NCBI GenBank assembly: GCA_964462325.1
Contig: CAYWYQ010000001.1
Location: 1 to 64,000, forward strand
Source: CAYFMS01 sp964462325
GTDB lineage: Bacteria; Patescibacteriota; Patescibacteriia; UBA9934
Direction: 5' to 3'
Length of the DNA stretch: 64,000 bases
Shown: positions 1 through 6,269 of the stretch, one piece after another
Layout of the letters: the number at the start of each line of letters is the position of its first letter
How positions within the stretch are numbered: position 1 is the stretch's first letter
Position numbers and translations under genes: made by a program
Notes under the pieces: model-generated
Told to the model about the DNA's origin: nothing
Seen by the model: only the letters and a program-made list of their open reading frames with translations
Databases searched by the model: none

Positions 1-375
1 ATTGCAGGGATGTTTCTCTGGTTTGGCTTTCAACAATTGCTTGATGCTTCGGCTTGGGTATTTTTCTTACCAGAATGGTTCGGATACATTCCTATTCCTG
101 GTGAAATAATCGTACAACTGAACGGATTAGTCGAAATTTTACTTGCGATTCTGTTGATTATTGGAGTATATGTTCGAATTATTGCAGCATTTCTTGCATT
201 GCATTTGTTCATGATCGCAGTAAGTATTGACGGTGCGACGGGAGTACGCGACCTTGTTTTAGCGATTTCAACAGGACTTCTTGCCTTGAATATGCCTGAC
301 AAATGGACGCTTGATGCAAAACAAAAGAAAGAAACACTGATAGAAAAACTGATACATACGTTTGCACGGAAATAA
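1..375 (+). CDS. DoxX-like membrane protein, 5' end outside the window
   Basis: The frame is open from base 1 and the first in-frame ATG (position 10) falls inside a hydrophobic stretch, so the true start lies upstream. The visible part has FLWFGFQQLL near its N-terminus, about three hydrophobic helices, and a lysine-rich tail after a TLDAKQKK segment. The FLWFG(F)xxL and FLPEW pattern resembles the DoxX/DoxD family of small four-helix membrane proteins, often linked to redox or thiosulfate functions, but substrate cannot be assigned. The gene ends with TAA immediately before the stem-loop at 380-415. Confidence 0.55.
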   Translation: MAGMFLWFGFQQLLDASAWVFFLPEWFGYIPIPGEIIVQLNGLVEILLAILLIIGVYVRIIAAFLALHLFMIAVSIDGATGVRDLVLAISTGLLALNMPDKWTLDAKQKKETLIEKLIHTFARK

Positions 376-415
376 AAAAGAAGCCGACAATGTCGACTCG
401 AGATGGTAGGGCTTC
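374..415 (-). terminator. Intrinsic terminator of the small membrane gene
   Basis: GAAGCC (380-385) pairs with GGCTTC (410-415) and an inner CGAC/GTCG hairpin stacks inside. Read on the minus strand the stem is followed by a run of T. It overlaps the stop codon of the minus-strand gene and sits between two convergent genes. Confidence 0.7.
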
Positions 416-665
416 ATTCAGCTATTGGATGATCAGCGTCATGATCCATACATGTAGCTATTGTAGAAATGAGAAACCACGTAAGTGCGAACACCGTACA
501 ATTGAATAGGGCAATAGCCATAATTTCTGGCATCAAACTCAGTAGTAATTGCGACGGTGTGAGAATCGTGCACGCGATTACGTTTAGCATGCTCCAGAGG
601 AATGCTGCGCAGAGAATTAAAACTAGTTTATTGGCGAATTGCTTGCCTGGGCTCATTTGGTCCAT
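414..665 (-). CDS. Small two-helix membrane protein (paralogue A)
   Basis: Encodes 83 residues with two hydrophobic segments (about residues 14-35 and 42-65) and a short acidic, His/Asp-containing tail. ATG at 665 is chosen because AGGAGG lies 5 nt upstream; an in-frame GTG at 671 would overlap that site. No known family is recognised. It resembles the next minus-strand gene (751-981) in size, helix layout and a shared (L/M)N(V/L)I...TP/PT...LP pattern, and both carry the same 33-bp promoter block, so they are probably duplicated paralogues. Function unknown. Confidence 0.6.
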   Translation of the reverse strand: MDQMSPGKQFANKLVLILCAAFLWSMLNVIACTILTPSQLLLSLMPEIMAIALFNCTVFALTWFLISTIATCMDHDADHPIAE

Positions 666-679
666 AGGCACCTCCTGAT

Positions 680-722
680 TTCAGGATATTGTATTGACTT
701 GTTTTGTCAATTTAAGTATCAA
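680..722. promoter_or_regulatory. Divergent promoter, copy 1 of a duplicated block
   Basis: Minus strand: TTGACA (705-710), 16-bp spacer, TATCCT (683-688), leading to the GGAGG-led gene at 665. Plus strand: TTGACT (694-699), 17-bp spacer, TATCAA (717-722). The two -35 boxes are arms of one inverted repeat, TTGAC N7 GTCAA. Bases 680-712 are identical to 996-1028. Confidence 0.6.
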
Positions 723-729
723 AGATGGT

Positions 730-760
730 ATAAAAATAAAAACCGACCAATCACTGGTCG
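730..760 (-). terminator. Intrinsic terminator after paralogue B
   Basis: CGACCA (744-749) and TGGTCG (755-760) form a perfect stem with a 5-nt loop. On the minus strand it is followed by GTTTTTATTTTT. It overlaps the stop codon of the 751-981 gene. Confidence 0.8.
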
Positions 761-981
761 ATAGAGTTGTCGATTTCTTGCATGCCTGTTTCAAGAAAAT
801 CATACAATAGTCCAGGAAGTATTGATCCAAATAGCAGAGCAATATTTGCAAGGAATGCTGTTATGAGAGCAGGTAATATCGGTAAGAATGATTCTGTTGG
901 TATTAATCCGGTGATTACGATAAGGTTCATTATTCCCCACATGAAGAGCTTAAATTTGAGCGTGTAGAAATAATCATCCAT
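751..981 (-). CDS. Small two-helix membrane protein (paralogue B)
   Basis: Encodes 76 residues: a polar N-terminus (MDDYFYTLKFK), two hydrophobic segments (about residues 11-25 and 30-60) and an acidic C-terminus. ATG at 981 follows GGGAGG with a 5-nt gap; GTG at 987 overlaps that ribosome-binding site and is less likely. It is a probable paralogue of the gene at 414-665 and shares its promoter block. No family or function is recognised. The gene is divergent from rpmG, whose promoter uses the same block. Confidence 0.6.
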   Translation of the reverse strand: MDDYFYTLKFKLFMWGIMNLIVITGLIPTESFLPILPALITAFLANIALLFGSILPGLLYDFLETGMQEIDNSIDQ

Positions 982-995
982 TTTCACCTCCCTAG

Positions 996-1038
996 TTCAG
1001 GATATTGTATTGACTTGTTTTGTCAATTCTGATACCAT
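996..1038. promoter_or_regulatory. Divergent promoter for rpmG and paralogue B
   Basis: Plus strand: TTGACT (1010-1015), 17 bp, TACCAT (1033-1038), reading toward rpmG. Minus strand: TTGACA (1021-1026), 16 bp, TATCCT (999-1004), reading toward the gene at 981. Bases 996-1028 repeat 680-712 exactly. Confidence 0.65.
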
Positions 1039-1058
1039 GCGCCCATAGTAAAACAAAT

Positions 1059-1229
1059 ATGTCACAGGACTATCTTATTAAACTTGAATCAGAAGGTGAT
1101 GAAGCTGGAGTAGGGAAGGGACACATGATCCAAACCCACAAAAATACTCGTAAGCTGAAGGATCGGCTGAGAATTAGGAAATTTAATCCTGTAGCCAAGA
1201 AACATACTTGGTATAAGGAAACTAAATAA
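1059..1229 (+). CDS. rpmG: 50S ribosomal protein bL33
   Basis: Encodes 56 residues of large-subunit protein bL33. The C-terminal signature KFNPVAKKHTWYKETK matches the family core NPVxKKHxxxKExK, and KNTRKLKDRL matches the preceding KNTPDRLELKK region. There are no cysteines, so this is the zinc-independent form. ATG at 1059 is chosen because it starts the family-length protein; the longer open frame from 1020 runs through the -10 box. A strong terminator follows at 1360. Confidence 0.9.
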   Translation: MSQDYLIKLESEGDEAGVGKGHMIQTHKNTRKLKDRLRIRKFNPVAKKHTWYKETK

Positions 1230-1249
1230 AATCTTAAATCACATCATTT

Positions 1250-1756
1250 ATCGGCTTAGATGCTCAAATTCGTCCTCAACGTACGTTTCAGTACTTCTGC
1301 GGAAATTCTTGCATCTGCACCGAGAACTAATGCAATTTAAGAATTTATTTCAGAGAAAAGAACGCTATTCAGCGTTCTTTTTTTTACGTCTGATAAATTT
1401 GCGATCTATCGTTTCATATTTCCGTCGCTCGACACCGGACTTTTGGGTACGATTTACTACGCTACTCAATCTTCAACGATATATCATCTTAATTTTTATA
1501 GAACACTTCCAAGTAGATTTCTCCATTCACTAACGCTCGGTCGAAATGACGATACAATATCCTTTAGTTGCTTAGCGAATTAGCTATTAACGTGTAGGGA
1601 GTAGTCGATTAGCAACGTAGCTATGAGCCCGTTGCTTATCGAAAGGTCGGCACCTCTGGAAGATGTCCGTACCTTAGTACGCCGAGGTTGAACCTCGAAT
1701 GTGGATAAGTGGGGTGATACTGGAGTGTTAAATCAGGCCTGTGTTAATCTATACGT
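1250..1756. repeat. Intergenic repeat mosaic between rpmG and rnhB
   Basis: No gene seen. It holds a family-A core (GTACGTTTCAGTAC, about 1281-1294), a degenerate second A copy (about 1420-1490), an inverted copy of a GTCATTTCGACCGAGCG type repeat (about 1517-1553; direct-orientation relative at 9196-9232), a TTAGC-rich family-D tract (about 1568-1650), the palindrome CGAGGTTGAACCTCG (1683-1697) and a perfect DnaA-box 9-mer in inverse orientation (TGTGGATAA, 1700-1708). Confidence 0.6.
1360..1385 (+). terminator. Intrinsic terminator downstream of rpmG
   Basis: GAACGCT (1360-1366), ATTC loop, AGCGTTC (1371-1377), then eight T. A perfect 7-bp stem with a U tract. Confidence 0.9.
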
Positions 1757-2356
1757 ATGAATACTCTGTCTCCTACGCGTACATTTGAAACAAAAATATT
1801 TAACGCCGGATATGGTTCTATTGTTGGTGTTGATGAAGCAGGTGCGGGGGCTCTTGCTGGCCCTGTTGTTGCAGGAGCAGTCATATTGCATCCAGAAAAA
1901 CAAATTGTTGGACTTGCAGACTCAAAAAAACTTACATCGAAGAAACGTGATGCTCTTTATTCTGCAATACTGCAGGATGCAGAAAGTTGGGCATTTGGTA
2001 TGGCGACCGCAAAAGAAATCATGGATATTGGAATCAGGCCTGCAAATTACCTTGCTATGCGTCGCGCGATAGAAAAAATCAAACAGGCAGAATATGCTCT
2101 GGTAGATGCATGGACGATTCCAGATCTGCACATTCCTCAAGAGGGTATTATTCATGGCGATGCCCTCGTAGAATCTATTGCGGCAGCCTCCATTATTGCA
2201 AAAGTCACAAGAGATAGAATGATGATTGATTATCATGAAAAATATTCAAAATACGGTTTTGATGGTCATAAGGGATATGGAACAAAGAAACATCGCGCAG
2301 CAATAGCTAAACATGGTCCATGCGACATTCACAGGCTAAATTTCAGCCTTATATAA
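1757..2356 (+). CDS. rnhB: Ribonuclease HII
   Basis: 199 residues, full family length. Cleaves the RNA strand of RNA/DNA hybrids and initiates removal of single ribonucleotides from DNA. The metal-binding carboxylates are visible: D26 and E27 in VDEAG, D117 in LVDAW and D135 in HGDALVES, followed by the SIAAASIIAKVTRDRM block and the C-terminal HKGYGTKKH and IHRLNF motifs. The usual G-R-G motif after DEA is G-A-G here (A30 in place of Arg), and the Pro that normally follows is Ala. That motif contacts the ribonucleotide-DNA junction in studied RNase HII, so junction recognition may be altered. It heads a short run with DUF1653 and nnrE. Confidence 0.93.
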   Translation: MNTLSPTRTFETKIFNAGYGSIVGVDEAGAGALAGPVVAGAVILHPEKQIVGLADSKKLTSKKRDALYSAILQDAESWAFGMATAKEIMDIGIRPANYLAMRRAIEKIKQAEYALVDAWTIPDLHIPQEGIIHGDALVESIAAASIIAKVTRDRMMIDYHEKYSKYGFDGHKGYGTKKHRAAIAKHGPCDIHRLNFSLI

Positions 2357-2358
2357 CT

Positions 2359-2616
2359 ATGAAGGACTTACGAGAATTGATGAATACGATCGAAAAAGCA
2401 AAAGAGAAAGTATTGATTGGAGAAAAATACAAGCATTATAAAGGTGGCGTGTACACCATTCTTGATATTGTGCTTTTTGAACATGATGCAGATGCAATGG
2501 TCATTTACCAAGATGCGGTACACCCTGATTTAAAATGGGGAAGGAAATTGTCAGAGTTCTTAGAAAAAATAGAGGACAGTCCTCGATTTGAACATGTGAA
2601 TGAAGGTCGCGCATGA
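2359..2616 (+). CDS. DUF1653 family protein
   Basis: 85 residues. The YKHYKGGVYTILDI segment followed by AMVIYQD and W(G)RKLSEFLEKI matches DUF1653, a small beta-rich family that typically begins with a KHYKG(N/G)xYxV motif and ends with a WxRPxxxF-like block. ATG at 2359 lies 2 nt after the rnhB stop, giving tight coupling; a Met seven codons later is an alternative. Its biochemical role is unknown in the family as a whole. Confidence 0.75.
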   Translation: MKDLRELMNTIEKAKEKVLIGEKYKHYKGGVYTILDIVLFEHDADAMVIYQDAVHPDLKWGRKLSEFLEKIEDSPRFEHVNEGRA

Positions 2617-2666
2617 ATACTTTACAGTCGAGTATTAAATTGAGATAATGATCTATACATTTGTTT

Positions 2667-3383
2667 ATGATGAAGAAATCAGATTGTTATTATGCAAGTG
2701 CGGATGAGATGGAAAAATTGGACCGCATCGCGGTGGAATCCGGCCTTGAAGTCATGCAAATGATGGAGTTAGCAGGTTGGCATATGCTGGGTGTCTTCAA
2801 AAGAATGCGCATTAAAAAATCATCACATATTGCAATCGTGGTTGGTCCTGGCAATAAAGGAGGGGATGGTCTAGCGGCGGCAAGACATTTAATAAATCAC
2901 GGGTACAATGTTCAACTCATTTTGATGACGGCTAAAGTAAAAACAGACGCAAAACACCATTTACGATTAGCAGAAACAACAAATACACCGATTTGGTATT
3001 GGAACAAGGAATCATCAAGATGTGTAAGGATTCTCGGTATGGCGGATGTCATTATTGATGCATTAATTGGGTATCATCTAGAGGGGACACCGCGTAATCA
3101 GTATCGGGATGTTATTGAGGGAATAAATATGCAAAAAGCAAAAATCATTTCTTATGATTTACCGACGGGCGTTGATCCAACGACCGGAATTCCAACAGCC
3201 GTTTCGATCAAGGCATTTGCGACACTCACACTCGCTTTACCAAAGAAGTTATTCGAAACAAAAAAAGGAAGGAAGGTATCCGGGAGGATTTTTCTTGCAG
3301 ATATAGGAATACCGGCTATTTTGTATGACCAAATTCAAGCGCGGTGTAGACCAAATTTTAGAGGGGGTATGATTGAGCTTTAG
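2667..3383 (+). CDS. nnrE: NAD(P)H-hydrate epimerase (YjeF_N domain)
   Basis: 238 residues forming a single YjeF N-terminal domain. The enzyme interconverts the R and S forms of damaged NAD(P)HX so that a dehydratase can repair it. Visible motifs: ELAG near residue 35, VVGPGNKGGDGLAAARHL (the G-rich GNNGGDG site), ADVIIDALIGY and SYDLPTGVDPTTG. The dehydratase domain NnrD, often fused, is absent here and not seen elsewhere in the window. The first ATG of an ATGATG pair is used; TTG at 2661 is an alternative. The gene ends head to tail against the minus-strand gene at 3384. Confidence 0.85.
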   Translation: MMKKSDCYYASADEMEKLDRIAVESGLEVMQMMELAGWHMLGVFKRMRIKKSSHIAIVVGPGNKGGDGLAAARHLINHGYNVQLILMTAKVKTDAKHHLRLAETTNTPIWYWNKESSRCVRILGMADVIIDALIGYHLEGTPRNQYRDVIEGINMQKAKIISYDLPTGVDPTTGIPTAVSIKAFATLTLALPKKLFETKKGRKVSGRIFLADIGIPAILYDQIQARCRPNFRGGMIEL

Positions 3384-3629
3384 TTATTTACGACGAATGA
3401 GGAAGGTTAGGTAAATAATAAGAGCGACAGATGCAGCGATAAGATGTGTTTGAGGTATTTTAAGAATGTGAGGATAATATATTTCCAGGTCAAGGATATT
3501 GAAATAATTAATAATCATTATATCTCCTGTACGAATAGCTTGTACAATCAGAATAATCATATGTATAGACGCAGAGAAAAGCATTGTTTTCAATAGGGCG
3601 TCAATGTATTTATTGTGATGAATTTTCAT
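3384..3629 (-). CDS. Small two-helix membrane protein, unknown
   Basis: 81 residues with hydrophobic segments at about 12-32 and 59-77 and an RRK tail, so probably two membrane passes. No family is recognised. It converges with nnrE without a gap. A TAGAAT box on the minus strand (3638-3643) lies 8 bp before the ATG, the leaderless arrangement seen for many genes here. Weak coding evidence beyond length, membrane pattern and fit between neighbours. Confidence 0.45.
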   Translation of the reverse strand: MKIHHNKYIDALLKTMLFSASIHMIILIVQAIRTGDIMIINYFNILDLEIYYPHILKIPQTHLIAASVALIIYLTFLIRRK

Positions 3630-3701
3630 ATAGGTCTATTCTAACAGATTGACTGAGAGTTATTTTTCTTTTACAATTGCAGCGCATTTTGGACTGTTCT
3701 A

Positions 3702-3777
3702 GCCGCGATAGCTCAGTTGGTAGAGCGCTTCCATGGTAAGGAAGAGGTCTCGGGTTCAAATCCCGATCGTGGCTCCA
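3702..3777 (+). tRNA. tRNA-Thr (anticodon GGT)
   Basis: A complete cloverleaf is readable: acceptor GCCGCGA pairs with TCGTGGC (one G-U), D arm GCTC...GAGC, anticodon stem CTTCC/GGAAG around loop ATGGTAA giving anticodon GGT, and T arm CGGGTTCAAATCCCG. The 3' CCA is encoded (3775-3777). It reads ACC and ACT codons. Confidence 0.95.
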
Positions 3778-3783
3778 TGAAAT

Positions 3784-3812
3784 AATCTCAGTCGAAAGAC
3801 TGGGATTTTTTC
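3784..3812 (+). terminator. Intrinsic terminator of tRNA-Thr
   Basis: AATCTCAGTC (3784-3793), GAAA tetraloop, GACTGGGATT with one G-U pair, then a T run. Placed 7 nt after the tRNA CCA. Confidence 0.88.
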
Positions 3813-4142
3813 ATAGTTTTGTTTCGGGATTTGAACCACAGGGGATGGTAAGGGGAAGTATTCCCCTTACATGCTGGGGGTGACGTGTTGAGGTGCAGCT
3901 GAAACCACCAGAGGGGTGGAAACCCCTATGGGGAGCGGAGCGACGTTCAATTTCCCGATCGTGGCTCCATTTAGAACTTGTCTTTTTCTTCCTATACGTT
4001 GTCACAACTCCGGTGCTCGACACCGTACCTTTCAGTACGGCTTACTCTTGCTCCTCATTGTTCCTAGTATAGAAAGAAAAATCCTACGTTTGTAAAATCA
4101 AAATCGGGCTCCATTAGGTTAGAGTTTCAGGTGACCAATAAG
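3813..4142. other. GC-rich, hairpin-rich spacer after tRNA-Thr
   Basis: No protein gene is convincing. The stretch 3840-3950 is more G-rich than its surroundings and contains several short hairpins (AAGGGGAA-GTA-TTCCCCTT near 3851-3869; CCACC-AGAGG-GGTGG near 3904-3918). A family-A core fragment with CCGTACCTTTCAGTACGG lies at about 4022-4039. It may be a remnant of an inserted element or an unidentified structured RNA. Confidence 0.4.
3953..3970 (+). repeat. Direct copy of the tRNA-Thr 3' end (att-like)
   Basis: Eighteen bases, TCCCGATCGTGGCTCCAT, are identical to 3761-3778, the 3' part of tRNA-Thr including its CCA, 192 bp downstream. The preceding GTTCAATT resembles a decayed T loop. Such a copy is what tRNA-targeted integration leaves, but no integrase is present. 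An inverted T-arm fragment, TCGGGATTTGAACC, also occurs at about 3827-3841. Confidence 0.6.
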
Positions 4143-4165
4143 AAAACCGAGGCGTGATGTCTCGG
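4143..4165 (-). terminator. Terminator of the 4192-4365 gene
   Basis: On the minus strand CCGAG, a 9-nt loop and CTCGG (4147-4165) are followed by TTTTCTT. Confidence 0.6.
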
Positions 4166-4191
4166 AAGATTATTTGAGAATATGGCGGTAT

Positions 4192-4365
4192 TCACGGCGA
4201 CCCGTGACTATCAGTGTGTACAGCATTTGTACCGCATTCCTGCACATAACTTGTAAACAAGAATATGGCGAAGACGAAGAAGACAACGATGGCACGACCG
4301 GTCGTACCACTACTTTTTTGATCCTGATTATCATCCCAGTCGGCAATTTTGTTTTCTGAACTCAC
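4192..4365 (-). CDS. Small single-span membrane protein
   Basis: 57 residues starting at GTG (4365). GGAGG (4370-4374) sits 4 nt upstream and decides the start. The N-terminal 23 residues are polar and acidic (SSENKIADWDDNQDQ), followed by one hydrophobic helix (about 24-42, AIVVFFVFAIFLF) and a short tail. A matched promoter and terminator flank it, which supports a real gene although it is short. No family recognised. It is divergent from the purine nucleoside phosphorylase gene. Confidence 0.55.
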   Translation of the reverse strand: MSSENKIADWDDNQDQKSSGTTGRAIVVFFVFAIFLFTSYVQECGTNAVHTDSHGSP

Positions 4366-4389
4366 GACACCTCCAATATTTTCAGTCTG

Positions 4390-4440
4390 AGATTACCAAA
4401 TGTAATGTATATTGACAATGAGTTTTTTGATAGGTAATTT
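4390..4440. promoter_or_regulatory. Overlapping divergent promoters
   Basis: Plus strand: TTGACA (4412-4417), 17 bp, TAATTT (4435-4440), toward the phosphorylase. Minus strand: TTGTCA (4413-4418), 17 bp, TAATCT (4390-4395), toward the small membrane gene. Both -35 boxes are the same ATTGACAAT core. Confidence 0.7.
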
Positions 4441-4474
4441 ATTCATAGTCCTTTACACCTACAGGAGATCATCC

Positions 4475-4672
4475 ATGTACCGGAACCCCCAAAGAGAAGA
4501 GGCAGCAAAACTGGCGGCGAGGCATGCAATCAAGCATCTTGGTCTAAAACATATGAAGGCCCCTTCTATCGCGATTGTTCTTGGAACCGGATGGGGGATG
4601 CAATTCATTTCAATAATGAACGCGCCATCTCCCTTGCGGTCATTCCGGGATTCGAATACCTACGAGAAATGA
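4475..4672 (+). CDS. Purine nucleoside phosphorylase, N-terminal piece before a frameshift
   Basis: ATG at 4475 follows AGGAG with a 7-nt gap. The frame encodes a helix and then PSIAIVLGTGWG, the phosphate-binding start of PNP family I, after which it leaves the family sequence. The conserved continuation (GDAIHFNN, then IPGFEYL) is in the next frame from 4591. A five-G run at about 4592-4596 needs one extra G to join the two. With that base restored the protein is about 280 residues, normal for PNP. Either a sequencing or assembly error or a recent disabling deletion. Confidence 0.6.
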   Translation: MYRNPQREEAAKLAARHAIKHLGLKHMKAPSIAIVLGTGWGMQFISIMNAPSPLRSFRDSNTYEK

Positions 4673-5316
4673 ATGTAGTTGCTGGTCACGACAAACAACT
4701 TGTGACGGGTACACTCGCTGGAAAGCAGGTATTGGCCCTACGTGGTCGAATTCATCTCAATGAAGACCCTGTGCAGACAGGGAATGTCATGAACATGGTA
4801 CGCCTGCAGGCCGAGATGTTGTTTCAGATGGGCGTGCATAAACTCATTCTGACCTGTGCGGCTGGGAGCTTGGTTCTTCCTGTTGAGGTCGGTCAGGTGG
4901 TCATTGTACGCAACTTTGTACTTCCAGCGAGCATTGTTCTTCCCCTTTGGGGAGGGGAATTTGTCATGCCGGAAGACGCGTTTACGCCTGAGCTCGCCAA
5001 AATGGCTCGTCATGAGAAAACAGGCTTACATGTTTCATACGGGTCTTATGCCTATGTGCGTGGTCCTGGTTTTGAGGGGAGAGCCAGAGACAAGGAGAAC
5101 CTCAGACGTGCAGGTGCAGACATTGTTGGGATGAGCATGGTGCCGAGTGCGGCGATTGCATGTCTCTATCGGTCGGATGGAGTGCAGACACTTGGTCTTG
5201 CCTATATCACCAATGATGCTATCGAAGAACATTCCCATGAGGAAAATCGTGCGAGAGCACTTGCTGATCAGGAGGGATTGGCAGAATACCTGAGGTCTAT
5301 TGTCGGAAAACTCTAA
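4591..5316 (+). CDS. Purine nucleoside phosphorylase, main part
   Basis: Contains most of a family I purine nucleoside phosphorylase, which splits purine nucleosides with phosphate into base and pentose-1-phosphate. Visible family blocks in order: IPGFEYL, VAGHDKQLVTGTLAGKQV, ALRGRIHLNED, TCAAGSL, VRGPGFEGRARD and GADIVGMSMVPSAAIA, then TNDA. Residue choices in the substrate loop differ from textbook PNPs (for example TCAAGSL for TNAAGGL and a short PLWGGEF region). The true N-terminus is in the upstream frame (4475-4596). The gene looks richer in G+C than most neighbours and has a Shine-Dalgarno, as does the adjoining amidase gene. Confidence 0.75.
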   Translation: MGDAIHFNNERAISLAVIPGFEYLREMNVVAGHDKQLVTGTLAGKQVLALRGRIHLNEDPVQTGNVMNMVRLQAEMLFQMGVHKLILTCAAGSLVLPVEVGQVVIVRNFVLPASIVLPLWGGEFVMPEDAFTPELAKMARHEKTGLHVSYGSYAYVRGPGFEGRARDKENLRRAGADIVGMSMVPSAAIACLYRSDGVQTLGLAYITNDAIEEHSHEENRARALADQEGLAEYLRSIVGKL

Positions 5317-5349
5317 CGAATACATGCCAACTATACCGGCGTGTTTTTT

Positions 5350-5388
5350 TGTAAAAGAAAAACCGCCTCGCTTAGTCGCGTTGGCGGT
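5350..5388 (-). terminator. Terminator of the amidase-like gene
   Basis: On the minus strand ACCGCC (5383-5388) pairs with GGCGGT (5362-5367), with an inner CGC/GCG step, followed by TTTTCTTTTAC. It lies between the convergent phosphorylase and amidase genes. Confidence 0.8.
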
Positions 5389-5401
5389 TCTGGAGTCGGA
5401 A

Positions 5402-6118
5402 CTACAATCCGTCGGGATTATAGTTCTTCGGCCTGTAGACGTAAAACAATGCTTGCTGATTGTAGTCGTCGTTCAGGTCTCCGAGTCCGATGTCCGTCTT
5501 CCCGATCCCAGTGGTTCCCTGGTAGGTAAGACGGATTCGGTTGTAGTCTGTACGCGACTGGTCGACGCTGGTCACGATCATGCTGTGATCGATGTGGCCG
5601 TCCGCATCCCAATCGGCGAAGATGACATCTCCGTACCAGACGAGCATAACATCCATCCACGCCGTTGCCGTGTCGTGGGTGATGTACCGGAAATGCAAAC
5701 CGCGATAGGTCGGCAGATTCTGGTCTGCGTACTGGAACATTTGATGTGCACCAGTGAATGCAGGCCCTCGGTCAGAGTCACTTCGCCAGTACCACTGCAG
5801 GCTGTAATTGCCCGTGGCGTCGATGTCGAAGTTCCACCGCTCATCGAACACACGATCCATTCGCAGCTTCTTGCTAAGTCCGGCGATGATCACCTGACTC
5901 ACGAAGTTGGTGCAGTTCCCACCGTCGATCAGGTTTCTGTTGCTATCGAGGTTGTCGTAGTCACGGAAGGGGTTCTGGTCGGGCGCAGAGCCGTACGAGG
6001 TTTGATGATGCGTCACCGCATACCAAACCGCGAAACGCGGATTGTAGCGCCGCGGTTCGTCTGCAAGTGTGCTTGCACCGAACATCAACATCGCAAAAAA
6101 GAGCAGAAATTGGCGCAT
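5402..6118 (-). CDS. Secreted amidase-like protein (Amidase_6 type)
   Basis: 238 residues. Residues 1-19 form a signal peptide (hydrophobic FLLFFAMLMFGAS, then TLADE). The mature part starts with YNPRFAVWYAV and has GGNCTNFVSQ around residue 66, the Cys-containing nucleophile motif of the putative amidase domain PF12671, with FTGAHQM and a later GDVIFADWD...HSMIVT block that would supply the catalytic His. Likely an exported peptidoglycan or peptide amidase. Its start is supported by AGGAGG 4 nt upstream. The gene is clearly richer in G+C than the surrounding genes, consistent with transfer. An ideal promoter (6164-6192) precedes it. Confidence 0.75.
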   Translation of the reverse strand: MRQFLLFFAMLMFGASTLADEPRRYNPRFAVWYAVTHHQTSYGSAPDQNPFRDYDNLDSNRNLIDGGNCTNFVSQVIIAGLSKKLRMDRVFDERWNFDIDATGNYSLQWYWRSDSDRGPAFTGAHQMFQYADQNLPTYRGLHFRYITHDTATAWMDVMLVWYGDVIFADWDADGHIDHSMIVTSVDQSRTDYNRIRLTYQGTTGIGKTDIGLGDLNDDYNQQALFYVYRPKNYNPDGL

Positions 6119-6163
6119 TGCGCCTCCTATTTTTTTATTGCGACAGTAGTATCGCAGAACGAA

Positions 6164-6192
6164 ATAATACTATAAATTCGAGTGAATGTCAA
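6164..6192 (-). promoter_or_regulatory. Sigma70-type promoter of the amidase-like gene
   Basis: TTGACA (6187-6192, minus strand), 17-bp spacer, TATTAT (6164-6169). Transcription would begin about 40 nt before the ATG, leaving room for the AGGAGG ribosome-binding site. Confidence 0.8.
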
Positions 6193-6269
6193 TGCTGATG
6201 GTCACAAAAATGCAAAAAATACCTGAATATATTGTCGACAATCGTGACTAATGTTAGTGTAGAAACACT

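Noticed and set aside
3813..3970. A second tRNA gene
   Set aside because: Only the acceptor 3' strand and a degenerate T arm are present; no D arm or anticodon arm can be formed.
4174..4359. Plus-strand open frame over the small GGAGG-led minus gene
   Set aside because: No ribosome-binding site or family match; the minus-strand frame has promoter, Shine-Dalgarno and terminator.
5300..6175. Long open frame on the plus strand opposite the amidase-like gene
   Set aside because: It is antisense to a protein with signal peptide and family motifs; its own translation has no recognisable features and is an artefact of high G+C.
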